Source: an uncultured Verrucomicrobiota bacterium (GTDB lineage Bacteria > Verrucomicrobiota > Verrucomicrobiia > Limisphaerales > UBA1319). From it: a DNA stretch of 64,000 nt. Positions within the stretch are counted from its first letter, which is position 1; each line of letters begins with the position of its first letter. The notes under the pieces are model-generated. The model worked only from the letters and a program-made list of their open reading frames with translations. It made no database searches and was not told the origin of the DNA. Made by a program: the position numbers and the translations under genes. The stretch lies in the NCBI GenBank assembly GCA_903845125.1, contig CAIMWS010000282.1, forward strand, positions 1 to 64,000, read 5' to 3'. Shown here piece after piece: positions 25,900 through 33,804 of this stretch.

Positions 25900-26532
25900 T
25901 TAATGACCCCCGTTATGTTTGTGGCCGTGATGCTGGGCTTGAGGCAGCGCATCAATGCTGATGTTGTCCACGGTTTTCATCATCCCATCCAGCTCGGACC
26001 GCCGCTTGATGGATTCCCACTTCAAGGGGAAACGGCCGCGGGTGAGCAGGCCCAAGCCGAGCTTCCACATCCCCAAGGCGGCCATGATGTTGGTTTTCAG
26101 GAATAAGATCGTAGCCAGAAAATTCTCGGTGACCCGCCCCCGTTTGTGAGCCATCTTGGTGAATTCCTGCGCCAGAACCGGGATGGGGAATTTCCTGGGA
26201 TAAATGCCCTCGTGCATGGCCCGCTGCTTCAATTCATACATGATGTCCGTAATGCGGATTTTGCGCGGACACTCGGAAGTGCAAGCGTAACAGGAAGCGC
26301 AGAGCCAGATGGTGTGGCTGCGCAGGACCTCGTTCTTGAAGTCGGAGCGCACCAGCGCCATGACCTGCCTGGGCGAGTAGTCCATGTAGATGCTTAGTGG
26401 ACAAACGCCCGAACAGGTGCCGCATTGAATGCAGGTTTCCAAGTTTTCGCAGCCCGGGACACTGGTGACTTCGCGGCCGAAGCCTTTTACCCGGTCGGCC
26501 TCGTACTTGATAGTGCGGGTCAACTCAAACAT
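25900..26532 (-). CDS. hdrC: heterodisulfide reductase subunit C (HdrC)
   Basis: A 210-aa ferredoxin-like subunit relaying electrons from HdrA to HdrB. Two [4Fe-4S] motifs are visible: CIQCGTCSGVCPLS (about 34-47) and CASCYACTSECPRK (about 78-91), each with the Pro after the fourth Cys. The C-terminal half is helical and ends in a His-rich tail (QAQHHGHKHNGGH), which could bind metal. A good Shine-Dalgarno, AGGAAAG, lies about 7 nt before the ATG. It is the first gene of the hdrCBA-mvhDGA cluster and lies 182 nt after the acyl-CoA synthetase gene. Confidence 0.94.
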   Translation of the reverse strand: MFELTRTIKYEADRVKGFGREVTSVPGCENLETCIQCGTCSGVCPLSIYMDYSPRQVMALVRSDFKNEVLRSHTIWLCASCYACTSECPRKIRITDIMYELKQRAMHEGIYPRKFPIPVLAQEFTKMAHKRGRVTENFLATILFLKTNIMAALGMWKLGLGLLTRGRFPLKWESIKRRSELDGMMKTVDNISIDALPQAQHHGHKHNGGH

Positions 26533-26661
26533 AAGACTCTTTCCTGATTATTACAGATTGCATGATTTTGTTAATTTCGACCGCCGTGCCACCTTTATTT
26601 TCCCAGCGGCAATCCACCGGTCCGGAGGCGTCAACGGTCGCGCCACTTCACTTGCTGATTT

Positions 26662-26693
26662 CCGCCGCCACGGTGTTTAACTCGTGGCGGCGG
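26662..26693 (-). terminator. hairpin after the acyl-CoA synthetase/GNAT gene
   Basis: Perfect 11-bp stem CCGCCGCCACG/CGTGGCGGCGG with a 10-nt loop, 21 nt after the stop codon. No T-run follows, so it may be a partial terminator or an mRNA 3'-end stabiliser separating this gene from hdrC. Confidence 0.5.
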
Positions 26694-26714
26694 CACCTGA
26701 CCAATCCCAGCGGA

Positions 26715-29495
26715 TTACGAAAGGTTCAACTCCGCTTTCAACAGCGGTTGATCCGGAACCGGATTGCAGCTGAAGCCCAATTTTTCACAGATCCGCTTCA
26801 TTTCCACGTTTTCACCCAGGAACAACGCCGCCACACTGCTCAATTTCTCGCGGCGCGCGACCTGGATGATTTGTTTGACCAGTTCCGTCCCCAAGCCCTT
26901 CTTGTGGGCTTGGTCGCTGATCACCACGGCCAATTCGGCCTTGTTGGTGCCGACAATTTTGCTGAGCCGGCCGACGCCAATGATTTTATGATTGTCCGCC
27001 TCATCGCGATGATCTGCCACCAGGGCGATTTCCCGGTCATAATCGTTGAAGCAAATACGGATCAGGCGATCATGAGCCACGCGATCAGACAGGTTCAAAT
27101 TGCGGAAATAACGGAAGTAAACGCTCCGCTCGGTGAGGGTTTCATGGAATTTAGCCATGAGGGGCTCATCTTCCGGCCGGATCGGGCGGATCGTGACGGG
27201 CACGCCATCCTTCATCGTCCAGGAGGAGACGTAATTGCTGGGATAAGGCCGGATGGCCAGCTTGGGCAGTTGATTTTCGGCCAGCGTTGCCTCGTGGAGG
27301 ATCACCCGGGCATCCAGGGCCACCAAGTGATCCGCGGAGGCGAACATCGGGTTGATGTCGATTTCCTTGATCCAAGGCTGTTCCGCAACCAACTGGCTGA
27401 ACCGCACCATGATCTGCTCCAAGGCCGCCAGGTCCACCGCTTTGCGCCCCCGCACGCCTTTCAGTGCGGTGTAAATGTTGGTGTTCTCCATCATGCGCCG
27501 GGCCAGGGTCGTATTCAACGGCGGCAGGCCCAAGGCGCGATCCTTGAACACCTCCACCAACTGGCCGCCCAAGCCAAACAGAAGCACCGGCCCGAATTGG
27601 GGATCGATGCTGCTGCCCAGGATCAGCTCATACCCGTCGCTCAACTTGATCATCTGCTGGACGGTCACGCCCTGGAAATGCTGGGCACCGGCTTTCTCCG
27701 TGACGGCGCTCTTGATGTCCTTAAACGCGCGGCGCACATCATCGGCGCTTTTCAGGTTCAGCTGCACCCCGCCCACGTCCGTCTTGTGGGTGATGGTTTC
27801 CGAGAAGAGCTTGAGCACGATCGGGTATCCGATTTCGCCCGCCAGCTTCACGGCTTCCTCCTCGGTCGTGGCCACGCGGGTGATCACCGTGGGGATGCTG
27901 TAATTGGCCAGCAATTCCTTCGATTCGAATTCAGTCAGAATCGTGCGGCCGGACTTGCGCACGGCCTGGATCATCGCCTCCGCCTTGGCCCGGCCGGAGG
28001 CTGCGTCTTCCACCGCGGCCGAGGCCACCGGGGTTTCATACAACGCCCGCAGGTTTTCGCTGTAGCGATACATGGAGGTGAAGATGCGCGCGGCCGTATC
28101 GGGATAGGCATACGTGGGGATACCCGCTTCATTCAAAATGGATTCGCCCGTGGCCACCGTGGTGCCACCCATCCAACTCGCCAGCACCGGCTTGCCCTCG
28201 ATCTTGCCGAAGGCCTTGAGCTTCTCCGCCGTGGCGGTGGAATCCGTCATGGCCTGCGGCGTCAGGATCACGAGCAGGCCGTCGCTGTTGGGATCGCGCC
28301 CGGCGATTTCGAGCGTTTTGGCATAGATGTCCGCGCTGGCATCGCCCAGCACGTCGATCGGGTTGTTGTGGCTCCAATGCGCCGGCAGGATTTTGTTCAA
28401 GGCCTCCATGGTGCCCTTGGAAACCTCGGCCAACTCGCCCCCATTGGTCAGCAAGGAATCGGTGGCCAGCACCCCGGGACCGCCCGCGTTGGTGATCATC
28501 GTCAGCCGTTTGCCCTGCGGCCGCGGCTGCTTGGACAACACTTCCGAAAGATAGAACAGATCCGAGATGTTGTTCACCCGCAGCACGCCGCAGCGTTTGA
28601 AGGCCGCTTCCAGCACGTCATCGCTCCCCGTCAGCGATCCGGTGTGGGAGGCCGCCGCCTTGGCGGCGCCTTCGGTGCGCCCGGGCTTGATGACGATGAT
28701 CGGCTTGGTCAAGGCCACCTCGCGCGCCGCCGACAGGAAGGACCGCGCATCGCCAATGCTCTCCATGTAAATCACGATGCTCTTGGTGTTGGGATCCTCA
28801 CCCAGGTAGCTGATCAGATCACCCCAGCCGACATCCAGCATCGATCCAATGGACACAAACGCGCTGAACCCGACCATTTCCCGCAAGCTCCAATCCAACA
28901 CCGCCGTGCACAAGGCGCCGCTCTGGCTGATGAAACCGACGTTCCCCCGGCGCGCGATGGCATTGGCAAAAGTCGCGTTCACACCGGAGATCGGATTCAT
29001 GACGCCCAGGCAGTTCGGCCCGATGATCCGCATGCCGCCCCGCCGGGCGTGCTCCAGCACCTGGCGTTCGAGCTCCACGCCGGCGGCCCCGGTCTCCTTG
29101 AATCCCGCGGAAATAATCACGGCTCCCGGCACCCCGACTTCCACCGCCTCTTTGATGATCGCCGGCACGGACGCCGCAGGGGTGGTTACCACGATTAAAT
29201 CCACCTTTTCCGGAACCGATTTGACATTGGGATAAGCCTTGATCCCCAACACGCTGGCGCGCGTGGGATTGACAGGGAAAATGGCCCCCCCAAATGGGGT
29301 GCTCATGAGATTCCACATCACCGTGCGCCCCACGCTGCCGATCTTTTCGGTGGCGCCGACCACGGCCACATTCCGCGGAGCCATGATGACATCCAGCGGA
29401 TGGCGGCGTTCGCCTCTCAGCACATCGTGCGCGGGATCAGTTGGTGACTTGCCCGGCATCTGCGCCGGCCTAGAAAATGACATTGGTGAAGCCAT
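26715..29495 (-). CDS. ADP-forming acyl-CoA synthetase fused to a GNAT acetyltransferase (Pat-like)
   Basis: A 926-aa fusion. Order: CoA-binding Rossmann domain (about 33-165, [18 protein letters not shown]), succinyl-CoA-ligase-like domains (about 175-480) with the phosphorylatable His284 in [16 protein letters not shown]-grasp subdomain (about 520-740, including [20 protein letters not shown]), and a C-terminal GNAT (about 765-915, [14 protein letters not shown], acetyl-CoA loop [16 protein letters not shown]). The layout is that of protein acetyltransferase Pat/PatZ, in which the ligase half is generally held to be inactive. Keeping the catalytic His allows real ADP-forming acetate-CoA ligase activity here. 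It is on the same strand as and upstream of hdrCBA-mvhDGA, so ATP formation from acetyl-CoA may be tied to H2/Fd metabolism (inference). Confidence 0.93.
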   Translation of the reverse strand: MASPMSFSRPAQMPGKSPTDPAHDVLRGERRHPLDVIMAPRNVAVVGATEKIGSVGRTVMWNLMSTPFGGAIFPVNPTRASVLGIKAYPNVKSVPEKVDLIVVTTPAASVPAIIKEAVEVGVPGAVIISAGFKETGAAGVELERQVLEHARRGGMRIIGPNCLGVMNPISGVNATFANAIARRGNVGFISQSGALCTAVLDWSLREMVGFSAFVSIGSMLDVGWGDLISYLGEDPNTKSIVIYMESIGDARSFLSAAREVALTKPIIVIKPGRTEGAAKAAASHTGSLTGSDDVLEAAFKRCGVLRVNNISDLFYLSEVLSKQPRPQGKRLTMITNAGGPGVLATDSLLTNGGELAEVSKGTMEALNKILPAHWSHNNPIDVLGDASADIYAKTLEIAGRDPNSDGLLVILTPQAMTDSTATAEKLKAFGKIEGKPVLASWMGGTTVATGESILNEAGIPTYAYPDTAARIFTSMYRYSENLRALYETPVASAAVEDAASGRAKAEAMIQAVRKSGRTILTEFESKELLANYSIPTVITRVATTEEEAVKLAGEIGYPIVLKLFSETITHKTDVGGVQLNLKSADDVRRAFKDIKSAVTEKAGAQHFQGVTVQQMIKLSDGYELILGSSIDPQFGPVLLFGLGGQLVEVFKDRALGLPPLNTTLARRMMENTNIYTALKGVRGRKAVDLAALEQIMVRFSQLVAEQPWIKEIDINPMFASADHLVALDARVILHEATLAENQLPKLAIRPYPSNYVSSWTMKDGVPVTIRPIRPEDEPLMAKFHETLTERSVYFRYFRNLNLSDRVAHDRLIRICFNDYDREIALVADHRDEADNHKIIGVGRLSKIVGTNKAELAVVISDQAHKKGLGTELVKQIIQVARREKLSSVAALFLGENVEMKRICEKLGFSCNPVPDQPLLKAELNLS

Positions 29496-30195
29496 GCTTT
29501 ATCCTCGTATCCTTCAAACGTGTTGTTAAGTTTTATAAATAAACTACCCAGTTATCTTATGAATCATTATTTTTCGTAATTAACGCCTCCTGCCAAGACA
29601 ATTTTGAACTTTTTCATTCATCGAACTCAAAAGCCCAGGTTCACCGTGCCTTATTAATAATCAATACTAATTCAAGCACCAAACCTCAGGCCGGTCCAAA
29701 CTCGCCCTGGCAGCCCCGGAAAACACCGTCCTGCCTACTTCCCAATCCGGTTCCAACACCCCTCTCACCCCGCGCCGGACGGCCGGGGCGCGCTTCACGA
29801 AAAACCCAATAAACGCAGCTTGCTTGCTGGTCGATGCAGGCTATCACGGGGGGTGCCGGCTCTCTCCACTGCCATTGCTATTCTCTGGCCCTTTTTTGCG
29901 CCCCCTCCCGGCTGGGTTTTTTTAATAATGAAAACTTATTTTTACCGCACGGTAAAAAAATCGAATGCGTTTCAGTAGTCCGATTAATATTGGAGTTTGG
30001 ATCAAGGCGGGGCCTCTGACGGCCAACACTTTAGTTTAACTGAACCATCCGATCCTGTAAATAAGATATGATAAAATAATCAAAAACCCTGGAAAAAGCC
30101 CCATTTTCCAATCGCATCTCACTCATCATAAACGATTTACAATTGATTAAATCCGGGCGTTGGCGAGCCGGGGCAGGCCGTTTATATTGCAGGCG
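29496..30195. other. 700-base divergent intergenic region with a long inverted repeat
   Basis: AT-richer than its surroundings, between the divergent synthetase/GNAT and HEAT-like genes, so it should contain both promoters. The only sharp structure is the 20-base palindrome at 29939-29958, listed separately. The short ORFs here (29834-30019, 30031-30324) have no recognisable features, and no tRNA was seen. Confidence 0.45.
29939..29958. promoter_or_regulatory. perfect inverted repeat TTTTTACCG-CA-CGGTAAAAA
   Basis: Two 9-base arms separated by 2 bases. The spacer is too short for an RNA hairpin loop, so a DNA-binding-protein operator is more likely than a terminator. It lies between the divergent synthetase/GNAT and HEAT-like genes, about 445 and 240 bases from their starts. 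Confidence 0.4.
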
Positions 30196-30864
30196 ATGAG
30201 CATCAGTCATTTGCAGGGAGCCAGGGCCGGGCAGGAACTGGCTGCCACCCTCGCTGAAATAGCGGTGGATCCGGGCCGGATCGGGTTGCTCCGGAATGGT
30301 TTGGAGGCCCCCGAGGCACGCCACAAATATCAGTGCGCCAAAGTGTTAAGGGCTTTGAGTGAAAGCCATCCGGCAGGGCTGGCTGGGGATTGGGAATTCT
30401 TCCTCAAACTGCTGGATCACCCCAATAACATCCTGCAATGGGAGGGGCTCATTATATTGGGGAACCTGGCCCGGGTGATGGACCCCGGGCAAATTGAGAG
30501 CCTCCTGCCGAGGTATTTGCGGCCCATAACCGGCCCGGTGATGATCACTGCCGCCAATTGCATCCGGGGCGCCGCCAAAATAGCCCAAGCCCAACCATTC
30601 CTGGCGGCCCGGATTGCCCACGCCATTCTGCAGGTCGAAAAAGCCCGCTTCAAAACTCCGGAGTGCCGCCATATCGGCATTGGCCATGCCATCAAAGCCT
30701 TGGACACCATCATGGACCTGGTTCCGGACCCGCATCCCCTGCTCGCTTTCGTTGAAAGACAGCTCCGGAATCCCCGGCCCGGCACGCGCAAAGCCGCCGC
30801 CCAATTCTGGAAACGGCATAACCAGGCTTCCGCAACCGGCGGCAGCCAAAAGACGCCAGCCTGA
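30196..30864 (+). CDS. HEAT-like helical repeat protein
   Basis: Start at the ATG at 30196 (MSISHLQGARAGQELA); the track's TTG start at 30160 adds residues without support. The 222-aa product is all-helical, with segments resembling HEAT/armadillo repeats: RHKYQCAKVLRALSESHPAG, FFLKLLDHPNNILQWEGLII, LLPRYLRPITGPVMITAANC and CRHIGIGHAIKALDTIMDLV. No signal peptide or membrane segment. It probably acts as a protein-interaction scaffold; function unknown. It is monocistronic with its own terminator and diverges from the synthetase/GNAT gene. Confidence 0.65.
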   Translation: MSISHLQGARAGQELAATLAEIAVDPGRIGLLRNGLEAPEARHKYQCAKVLRALSESHPAGLAGDWEFFLKLLDHPNNILQWEGLIILGNLARVMDPGQIESLLPRYLRPITGPVMITAANCIRGAAKIAQAQPFLAARIAHAILQVEKARFKTPECRHIGIGHAIKALDTIMDLVPDPHPLLAFVERQLRNPRPGTRKAAAQFWKRHNQASATGGSQKTPA

Positions 30865-30866
30865 CG

Positions 30867-30902
30867 GAAAACCGGTGCCCACCGATCTCGGTTTTCATTT
30901 TT
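30867..30902 (+). terminator. intrinsic terminator of the HEAT-like gene
   Basis: Eight-bp stem GAAAACCG/CGGTTTTC with a 14-nt loop followed by ATTTTTG, immediately after the stop codon. Confidence 0.65.
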
Positions 30903-30937
30903 GTGTTCTGCGATCTCTTGCGGCTAAAACCGTTCTG

Positions 30938-31125
30938 GTCTAAGCTCTCGGCTCTAAGCTCTCCGCTCCACGCTGCCCCGTTCTCCGCCCTCGGCCCTCT
31001 TGCTCTAAGCTCTAGGCTGACCTCCGCCCTCAGACCTCGGACTTCAGACCCCCGCTCCAAGCTCTCCGCTCTAAGCGCTCTAGGCTGCCCGCCGCCCCCG
31101 CTCCAAGCTTCTTCGCTGTCCTCCG
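30938..31125. repeat. CT-rich degenerate tandem repeat, copy 1
   Basis: Iterations of a short unit close to GCTCTAAGCTCTCCG (GGTCTAAGCTCTCGGCTCTA, AAGCTCTCCGCTCC, TTGCTCTAAGCTCTAGGCTG, CCAAGCTCTCCGCTCTAAGC). The plus strand is strongly pyrimidine-biased. It lies directly upstream of the toxin-antitoxin pair, and a related copy lies downstream of it at 31878-31956. Confidence 0.75.
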
Positions 31126-31165
31126 GCAATTTGACAAAAGCCCACGTTTGGGCCACGCTGGGCAC

Positions 31166-31384
31166 ATGAGCGCAACAGCCAAAAGCCGTATGGATCCCGA
31201 GCTGAAACGCCAGGCTGAAGCCATCTTGGCAGAGATCGGACTGAAGCCAAAGGCTGCATTGGAACTTTTTTACAAACAGATCATCAAGCTCCGGGCAATC
31301 CCGTTCTCTATCCAACCAGACAGCCCAGAGGATGGACTTTTGAGCTCGGCTGCCCGCCGCAATAAGCTCGCTGATGAGTTTTAA
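31166..31384 (+). CDS. RelB/DinJ-like antitoxin
   Basis: A 72-aa protein starting at the ATG at 31166 (MSATAKSRMDPELKRQAEAI). The pattern SRMDPELKRQAEAILAEIGL followed by KPKAALELFYKQIIKLRAIP is the ribbon-helix-helix N-terminal domain of RelB/DinJ antitoxins. The C-terminal part (DSPEDGLLSSAARRNKLADE) would wrap the toxin. The stop codon is separated by only 2 nt from the start of the MazF-like gene, a typical antitoxin-first operon. The RHH domain would be expected to autoregulate the promoter, which would lie in or next to the CT-rich repeat. Confidence 0.85.
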   Translation: MSATAKSRMDPELKRQAEAILAEIGLKPKAALELFYKQIIKLRAIPFSIQPDSPEDGLLSSAARRNKLADEF

Positions 31385-31386
31385 GC

Positions 31387-31710
31387 ATGAGCGCCATCCC
31401 ACAACCCGGGGAAGCATGGTTCATTGACCTGGGCATGGTTGTTAAACTGCGTTATGCGCTCGTGTTGGCGGCTCAAACCGATGCCCGGCTGGCACTGGCC
31501 AGCGTGGTTTTGATCACTAAACAATTCGAGGGCACTCCTTACGAGGTGGCACTGCCCCGCGTGCCGTGGTTGCAAGAGCAAAGCTACATCAACGTCCAAA
31601 GCATCCAGCCGGTGAAATACAACGAATTCGTCCGCAAAGCACCCGGGAAGTTTGATGCGCGCGTCATTAGCGAAGTGGAAGCAGCACTCAAGCGCTGGTT
31701 GAGTTTCTAA
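31387..31710 (+). CDS. PemK/MazF-family toxin
   Basis: A 107-aa putative endoribonuclease. The MazF/PemK fold signature is PQPGEAWFIDLGMVVKLRYALVLAAQ, with the catalytic Arg expected in KLRY, then ASVVLITKQFEGTPYEVALP and SYINVQSIQPVKYNEFVRK. The usual 'K-x-R-P' is here K-L-R-Y. It ends with the family's terminal helix (VEAALKRWLSF). The pairing with a RelB/DinJ-type antitoxin instead of MazE is a cross-family combination. Whether the toxin is active cannot be read from the sequence. Confidence 0.85.
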   Translation: MSAIPQPGEAWFIDLGMVVKLRYALVLAAQTDARLALASVVLITKQFEGTPYEVALPRVPWLQEQSYINVQSIQPVKYNEFVRKAPGKFDARVISEVEAALKRWLSF

Positions 31711-31877
31711 AAATTCCCCGCAGCCATTCAGGCCCAATTTCAGTGATTCGTTGGCCAATTCGCGGCTGCAGCCAAAATCCAACCCTCCTGCTTCCAAACG
31801 CTCACGCTCGTTAGCCAATAAAAAATCGCCCAAGGAAACGACATCGTCGATCGGCAAAATCCTTATTCCATTTTCAA
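31711..31877 (-). pseudogene. possible gene fragment convergent with the toxin gene
   Basis: On the minus strand, from about 31877 into the toxin 3' end, an open frame reads ENGIRILPIDDVVSLGDFLL then ANERERLEAGGLDFGCSREL. It looks more protein-like than other shadow frames. It has no credible upstream part, because it is cut off by the CT-rich repeat, so it could be a remnant of a gene displaced by the toxin-antitoxin module. Unrecognised. Confidence 0.25.
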
Positions 31878-31956
31878 GGTCTAAACTCTCGGCTCTAAGC
31901 TCTCGGCTCTAAGCTCCGACCCTCCGACCCTCCGACCCTCCGCCCCCTGCCCCTCC
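31878..31956. repeat. CT-rich degenerate tandem repeat, copy 2
   Basis: GGTCTAAACTCTCGGCTCTA then AGCTCTCGGCTCTAAGCTC, followed by three units of CGACCCTC and CGCCCCCTGCCCCTCCGG. The first 35 bases are nearly identical to the start of copy 1 at 30938. With copy 1 it brackets the toxin-antitoxin pair. Confidence 0.75.
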
Positions 31957-32002
31957 GGTTTTAAATTTGAAATCCGCCTCCGGCCATTCTACTTTGCCCA
32001 TC

Positions 32003-33742
32003 ATGGAATCCACCACGCCTTTTTATCGCCAATCCACCCGGATCCTGGCGGTGATCCTGCTCGCCGCCTGGCACCACACCGGCTGGACTGCGGAAACCAC
32101 CACACCCCGCAAGAAATTCATCGAGCTGGGATGGGACATCCCCTCCACCGCGGAACTCCGCGAAAGCTGGCGGGAAATGGAGGCGGCGACCCCGTTCGAC
32201 GGGGTTATGTTCAAACTGGAAGGCAAGGACGGCGACGGCCGTCAATTCACCAGCGAAGCCATCTGGGACGGGCGTCCCTGGCAACGCGCCTGGCTCGAAC
32301 CCGCTTTGGCTGACCTCCAATCCTGCCGGTTCTCACGGTTCACGGATAATTTCCTCCGTTTCAATGCGACGCCGGGAAACCTGGAATGGCCGGACGAGGC
32401 GGGCTGGACGGCTTTGGCCGGCAAGGCGGGCCATGTGGCCTGGCTGATGAAACAGGCAGGAGGCAAAGGCTTGGCGATCGATTTTGAATCCTATGGGGCG
32501 CATCAGTTCAAGTTCGATGCCTCCAAGGGGCGTTCTTTTTCTGAGATTTCAGCGCTGGCCCGCCAGCGGGGCGCCCTTTTTACCCAAGCCATCGCCCGGG
32601 AATTCCCCGCGGCGGTGCTGCTGACCCTCTGGATGAACAGCATCAACCTCCAGGCGGGAACCAGCGATGACCCGGCGGCCATTCTCGCCCACTCCGGTTA
32701 TGGGCTGTTGCCCGCCTTCATTGACGGGATGCTGGATGCCGCGCCACCAGCCATGCGGTTCGTGGATGGATGCGAAAACGGTTATTATCTGGATTCGGCT
32801 GAAGAATATTTGCGCGCGGCGCACGCGATGCGTTCGTGGCAGGGCGCTGCCATCCGGCTGGTGTCCCCCGAGAATAGGCCGAAATACCGGCTGCAGGTGC
32901 AAGCGGGATTTGGTTTCTATCTCGATATGTTTCTCAATGAGGCCACCCACCGCTATTACCGCGGCCCGCTCCATGGCTCCCGGCTCGCCCGGCTGGAACG
33001 CAACCTGGGTTTTGCTCACGAAGCCGCCGATGAATACGTCTGGATCTACGGGGAACAATGCCGCTGGTGGGGAAAACCATTGCCACTGCCAGCGACCACC
33101 GGCCGGGGCCGCCTCTGGGAGGAAGCCATGCCGGGCATCACCCGTGCCATCGCTTATGTCCGCCACCCGGCGGGCGCCGCCCGGGATGAAATCGCCAGGC
33201 TGAGCACGGGGGGCAAGCTCACCAACCTCGCCTTCAATGGGGATTTCAGCCAGCCCGCCAGCCCGGAATCCGGAGCGCCACCCGCCCGGTTTGAAACCTG
33301 GCAGGACGGGAAAACCTCGGCTGGCAAATTCGCCTGGGAGGCCAAAGTGGGAGGCGGTTCAGCGCACGCGGTGCGCGTGAAATGGGGCTGTTTTCTCCAG
33401 GCTCACCCGGTCAAACCGGGCGAAAAGTACGCGGTCCAAGCCGCCTGCCTGCCGCGCGGAAAATCGCATCCCACCCTGATTGTGCGGTGGCAAACCGCCG
33501 ATGGCCGCTGGACTCACGAATCCGATGACCGCACTTTTGTTTTCTCCCCGGATGAACCGGCCGTGGCGGCGATGGAAAAACCACGCTTGGAACCCTCCGC
33601 CAACTGGCGGAAGGCATTCGCCATGGTCACCGTCCCGCCTGATACCGGCAAACTGGTGATCCTCCTCAACGTCACCGGCCAGGCCACCGACCAGGATGAG
33701 TGCTGGTTTGATGACCTGGGGCTTTACGCTTTAGGCCAGTAA
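32003..33742 (+). CDS. secreted protein of unknown function, TIM-barrel-like plus C-terminal beta-sandwich
   Basis: A 579-aa protein. The start at 32003 (MESTTPFYRQSTRILAVILL) gives a signal peptide ending near GWTAE. The N-terminal 390 residues have features of an alpha/beta barrel glycosidase-like fold: ELGWDIPSTAELRESWREME, GVMFKLEGKDGDG, KGLAIDFESYGAHQFKFD at the end of a strand, FVDGCENGYYLDSAEEYL and EYVWIYGEQCRWW. Residues about 410-575 (NLAFNGDFSQP ... DDLGLYALG) form a carbohydrate-binding-module-like beta-sandwich. It resembles proteins found beside polysaccharide-utilisation genes in Verrucomicrobia, but I cannot assign a GH family. Convergent with the DUF2723 gene. Confidence 0.6.
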   Translation: MESTTPFYRQSTRILAVILLAAWHHTGWTAETTTPRKKFIELGWDIPSTAELRESWREMEAATPFDGVMFKLEGKDGDGRQFTSEAIWDGRPWQRAWLEPALADLQSCRFSRFTDNFLRFNATPGNLEWPDEAGWTALAGKAGHVAWLMKQAGGKGLAIDFESYGAHQFKFDASKGRSFSEISALARQRGALFTQAIAREFPAAVLLTLWMNSINLQAGTSDDPAAILAHSGYGLLPAFIDGMLDAAPPAMRFVDGCENGYYLDSAEEYLRAAHAMRSWQGAAIRLVSPENRPKYRLQVQAGFGFYLDMFLNEATHRYYRGPLHGSRLARLERNLGFAHEAADEYVWIYGEQCRWWGKPLPLPATTGRGRLWEEAMPGITRAIAYVRHPAGAARDEIARLSTGGKLTNLAFNGDFSQPASPESGAPPARFETWQDGKTSAGKFAWEAKVGGGSAHAVRVKWGCFLQAHPVKPGEKYAVQAACLPRGKSHPTLIVRWQTADGRWTHESDDRTFVFSPDEPAVAAMEKPRLEPSANWRKAFAMVTVPPDTGKLVILLNVTGQATDQDECWFDDLGLYALGQ

Positions 33743-33804
33743 CCGGCCCCCCGGGCCACCATGGCCCCAAGGCAACCCTGGCTCTCATGGACCGCCAGGA
33801 CGAT

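Noticed and set aside
26547-26574. Candidate promoter TTAACA-16-AATAAT upstream of hdrC
   Set aside because: The implied transcription start would fall inside the hdrC ribosome binding site, so it is probably chance AT-rich sequence.
26562-29198. 878-aa plus-strand ORF
   Set aside because: Antisense to the acyl-CoA synthetase/GNAT gene; His/Gln/Arg-rich, typical of a reverse-complement shadow.
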